The notes under the pieces: model-generated
Database searches by the model: none
Told to the model about the DNA's origin: nothing
The model's input: only the letters and a program-made list of their open reading frames with translations
From: an uncultured Lachnospiraceae bacterium
GTDB lineage: Bacteria > Bacillota > Clostridia > Lachnospirales > Lachnospiraceae
Direction: 5' to 3'
DNA length: 64,000 bases
Assembly: GCA_910589105.1 (NCBI GenBank)
Contig: CAJUST010000013.1
Span: forward strand, 4,178-68,177
Translations under genes and position numbers: made by a program
Shown here: positions 61,892 to 64,000 of the stretch, piece after piece
Layout: each line of letters begins with the position of its first letter
How positions within the stretch are numbered: the stretch's first letter is position 1

Positions 61892-62914
61892 TTAGTTATT
61901 GATCAATTTATCTTCTTCATTGTTCCAGCTATAGAGTTTACGGATTTCTTTACCGATTGCTTCTGAGGAATGTTCGGAAGCTAGTTTACGCATTGCCCTA
62001 AAATGAACCTGTTTTCCGGCCGGTGACATATCCAGTAAAAATTCTTTTGCAAAAGAGCCGTCTTGTATGTCGGATAAAATCTGTTTCATTGCTTTTTTTG
62101 TGTCTTCTGTAATGATTTTTGGCCCGGTAATATAATCGCCGTATTCCGCTGTGTTGGAAATGGAATATCTCATGCCTGCGAAACCTGACTGGTAAATTAA
62201 ATCAACGATTAATTTCATTTCATGGATACATTCAAAATAAGCGTTTCTTTCATCGTATCCCGCTTCCACTAATGTTTCAAAGCCTGCCTGCATCAATGCG
62301 CATACGCCGCCGCAAAGGACAGCCTGCTCGCCAAACAAGTCTGTTTCCGTCTCGGTGCGGAATGTAGTTTCAAGCACACCGGCTCTTGCCCCGCCGATGC
62401 CAAGCGCATACGCTAATGCAATATCCTGAGCTTTTCCAGTTGCATCCTGCTCTACTGCGATCAGGCATGGCACGCCTTTGCCTTCTTGGTATTCCGAACG
62501 GACGGTATGCCCCGGCCCTTTTGGCGCAATCATTGTTACGTCAACGTTTGCCGGAGGAACGATACAGCCGAAGTGGATATTAAAGCCATGCGCAAACATA
62601 AGCATATTGCCTTCTTCTAAGTTTGGCTCGATGTCGTTTTTGTATAAATCCGCCTGTTTCTCGTCGTTAATTAAAATCATAATGACGTCTGCTTTTTTTG
62701 CCGCTTCTGCTGCCGTATATACTTCAAAGCCTTGTTTTTCCGCTTTTGCCCATGACTTACTGCCTTCATATAGTCCGATAATGACATGGCATCCGGATTC
62801 TTTTAAGTTCAATGCGTGCGCATGTCCCTGACTGCCATAGCCGATAATGGCGATTGTTTTCCCTTCTAATAATGATAAATTACAATCTTCCTGATAGAAA
62901 ATTTTTGCTGACAT
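61892..62914 (-). CDS. ilvC: Ketol-acid reductoisomerase
   Basis: A 340-residue class I enzyme of valine/isoleucine synthesis. The NADPH Rossmann motif is IAIIGYGSQGHAHALNLKESG; later AHGFNIHFG, APKGPGHTVRSEY and the metal/substrate helices (TETDLFGEQAVLCGG, YFECIHEMKLIVDLIY) are all present. It lies 25 nt after ilvN in the same operon. Confidence 0.97.
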   Translation of the reverse strand: MSAKIFYQEDCNLSLLEGKTIAIIGYGSQGHAHALNLKESGCHVIIGLYEGSKSWAKAEKQGFEVYTAAEAAKKADVIMILINDEKQADLYKNDIEPNLEEGNMLMFAHGFNIHFGCIVPPANVDVTMIAPKGPGHTVRSEYQEGKGVPCLIAVEQDATGKAQDIALAYALGIGGARAGVLETTFRTETETDLFGEQAVLCGGVCALMQAGFETLVEAGYDERNAYFECIHEMKLIVDLIYQSGFAGMRYSISNTAEYGDYITGPKIITEDTKKAMKQILSDIQDGSFAKEFLLDMSPAGKQVHFRAMRKLASEHSSEAIGKEIRKLYSWNNEEDKLINN

Positions 62915-62939
62915 TTCATGTATCCTCCTTTAATTTCAC

Positions 62940-63440
62940 TTAATCTAAGTATTTTACGTCCGCAGAACCCCGTGTCAGTCCTGTCAGTCCTGTTCGCGCC
63001 AGTTCTAAGATTTCATAGCCGGACAGCAAATCCATAAAAGCTTCCAGCTTTTCTTGTTGGCCAGTCAATTCAATCACCATGGAATCGTGCGTTACGTCAA
63101 CGACTTTCCCATGAAAAATTTCCGTGACGTTTAAAATTGCCTGACGGTCTGTGTCTTTTGCGCGGATTTTGATTAGTACAAGCTCTCGCGTTACAGATTT
63201 TCCATGCTCTAATTTTTTGATGTCTAGCACATCTTCCAGCTTGGAGAGCTGCTTTTCAATTTGCTCTAAGATCTGCTCATCTCCGCTTGCGACAATCGTA
63301 ATCCGCGTATAGTTCGGGTCTGCCGTTACGCCAGATGAAAAACTGTCGATATTGTAACCTCTCCTGCTGAATAATCCCGAAATATGGCTTGTTACGCCTG
63401 CGGTATTTTCAACCAGTAATGATAAAACTTGTCTTCTCAT
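62940..63440 (-). CDS. ilvN: Acetolactate synthase small (regulatory) subunit
   Basis: A 166-residue protein with an N-terminal ACT domain (VLSLLVENTAGVTSHISGLF, RRGYNIDSFSSGVTADP) and the ALS_ss C-terminal domain ending in GLTGLTRGS. It confers valine feedback and activates the large subunit. The catalytic ilvB is not in this window, so the operon here is ilvN-ilvC with the large subunit elsewhere or absent. Confidence 0.95.
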   Translation of the reverse strand: MRRQVLSLLVENTAGVTSHISGLFSRRGYNIDSFSSGVTADPNYTRITIVASGDEQILEQIEKQLSKLEDVLDIKKLEHGKSVTRELVLIKIRAKDTDRQAILNVTEIFHGKVVDVTHDSMVIELTGQQEKLEAFMDLLSGYEILELARTGLTGLTRGSADVKYLD

Positions 63441-63479
63441 TCGAAAACCTTCCTTTACTTTACACTCACACTAAACGTT

Positions 63480-63507
63480 ATTCTAGCACAAATGGGTCAA
63501 AAGTCAA
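63480..63507 (-). promoter_or_regulatory. Promoter of ilvN-ilvC
   Basis: On the minus strand: TTGACT (63507-63502), 16 nt, TAGAAT (63485-63480) with TG one base upstream (extended -10). The leader is only about 35 nt, so there is no room for a T-box or leader-peptide attenuator. Confidence 0.65.
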
Positions 63508-63513
63508 GGGACT

Positions 63514-63987
63514 TTAAGAACGGGAACTGGTATTTTTTTGTAAGATATGGTCTAATAATGCCTGACAGCCTAAAAGCGCATCTGAATACGTTTCATCAAA
63601 ATTTCCGGTATACCATGGGTCTGCAATATCACGCAAGGAGCCTGCAAATGAAAGGAGTTTATGAATTTTGCCATCTGGGTCGCCGCCTGCAATTTTTTTC
63701 ATATTTTGAATATTGGCAGAATCCATTCCAATCAGATAGTCATAGTTGTCATAATCTGCTTTTGTCATACGGACTGCCCGATGTGGGACGAGCGGGATTT
63801 TCATTTGTTTTAATTTTCCTTCTGTGCCATAATGCGGCGGGCTGCCGATTTCATCATTATGCGTGGCGGCAGATTGTATCAAAATTTGGGTGGACTGATT
63901 TTTTTTGTTTACAAGATGTGTCATTATGCTTTCGCACATTGTGCTGCGGCAGATGTTGCCGTGGCAGACGAAAAGTATTCTAATCAT
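63514..63987 (-). CDS. Low-molecular-weight protein-tyrosine phosphatase
   Basis: A 157-residue LMW-PTP. The P-loop is VCHGNICRS (Cys8, Arg14) at the extreme N-terminus and the general acid Asp is in ADPWYTGNFDETY. Such enzymes dephosphorylate bacterial tyrosine kinases or, in some cases, arginine-phosphorylated proteins. The ATG at 63987 has AAAGGA just inside the right edge, so the gene is complete. It is transcribed toward ilvN but separated from it by a promoter. Confidence 0.92.
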   Translation of the reverse strand: MIRILFVCHGNICRSTMCESIMTHLVNKKNQSTQILIQSAATHNDEIGSPPHYGTEGKLKQMKIPLVPHRAVRMTKADYDNYDYLIGMDSANIQNMKKIAGGDPDGKIHKLLSFAGSLRDIADPWYTGNFDETYSDALLGCQALLDHILQKNTSSRS

Positions 63988-64000
63988 AATTTTTTCCTTT

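Noticed and set aside
63441..63513. T-box or leader-peptide attenuator before ilvN
   Set aside because: The promoter leaves a leader of only about 35 nt.

Overview
The window reads as chromosome of a low-to-mid GC, endospore-forming Firmicute, most likely a Lachnospiraceae-type Clostridium. The evidence is spoIVA with a sigma-E-like promoter, strong AGGAGG ribosome sites with many TTG/GTG starts, the mreBCD-PBP2-minCDE-rodA block, the yggS-sepF-ylmH block, an [FeFe]-hydrogenase-like sensor and a BspA-type surface protein. There are no rRNA, tRNA, CRISPR or complete IS genes.

Layout. 0-7.5 kb: accessory envelope/stress genes (end of a DUF4956-like gene, a CotH kinase, a BspA-like leucine-rich-repeat protein, TerD, AIM24, a tocopherol-cyclase-like protein). 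7.6-17.5 kb: an operon of two flavoproteins, mutS, mutL, miaA and a methionine-gamma-lyase-family PLP enzyme. 17.5-27.9 kb: radC, then mreB-mreC-mreD-PBP2-minC-minD-minE-rodA-mgsA-dac, a nearly gapless cell-shape and division-site block. 28-35.5 kb: a P-loop protein, DUF378, then HlyD-like, yggS, sepF, ylmH, aroB, lspA, rluD and a cytidylate-kinase-like gene. 35.6-43.9 kb (minus strand): an oligo-1,6-glucosidase, a soluble H-cluster/methyl-accepting sensor, a Dabb protein, a PocR hybrid histidine kinase and its response regulator; two of these genes have short tandem-repeat arrays in their leaders. 44-52.6 kb (minus): hemW, lepA, a stray restriction-specificity fragment (plus), then punA-mtaD-MBL hydrolase and spoIVA. 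60.2-64 kb (minus): pyk, ilvC, ilvN and a low-molecular-weight tyrosine phosphatase.

The most unusual part is about 52.7-60.3 kb. It is bounded by 35-bp direct repeats with two mismatches; one copy is the 3' end of pyk and the other lies just upstream of spoIVA. The segment between them looks different in composition and holds decayed polysaccharide genes (pyruvyl transferase, glycosyltransferase, a second symporter) and a transport operon. In that operon the ABC ATPase and the dicarboxylate/amino-acid symporter each carry a degenerate RsbW-like (GHKL) domain, the binding protein-permease has a split binding domain wrapped around a complete one, and a cyclic-nucleotide-binding domain without a DNA-binding domain is encoded beside them. 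I read this as an islet inserted at the pyk 3' end that carries a little-described transporter-regulation module. Function and mechanism are inference; the repeats, domain order and broken genes are visible in the sequence.
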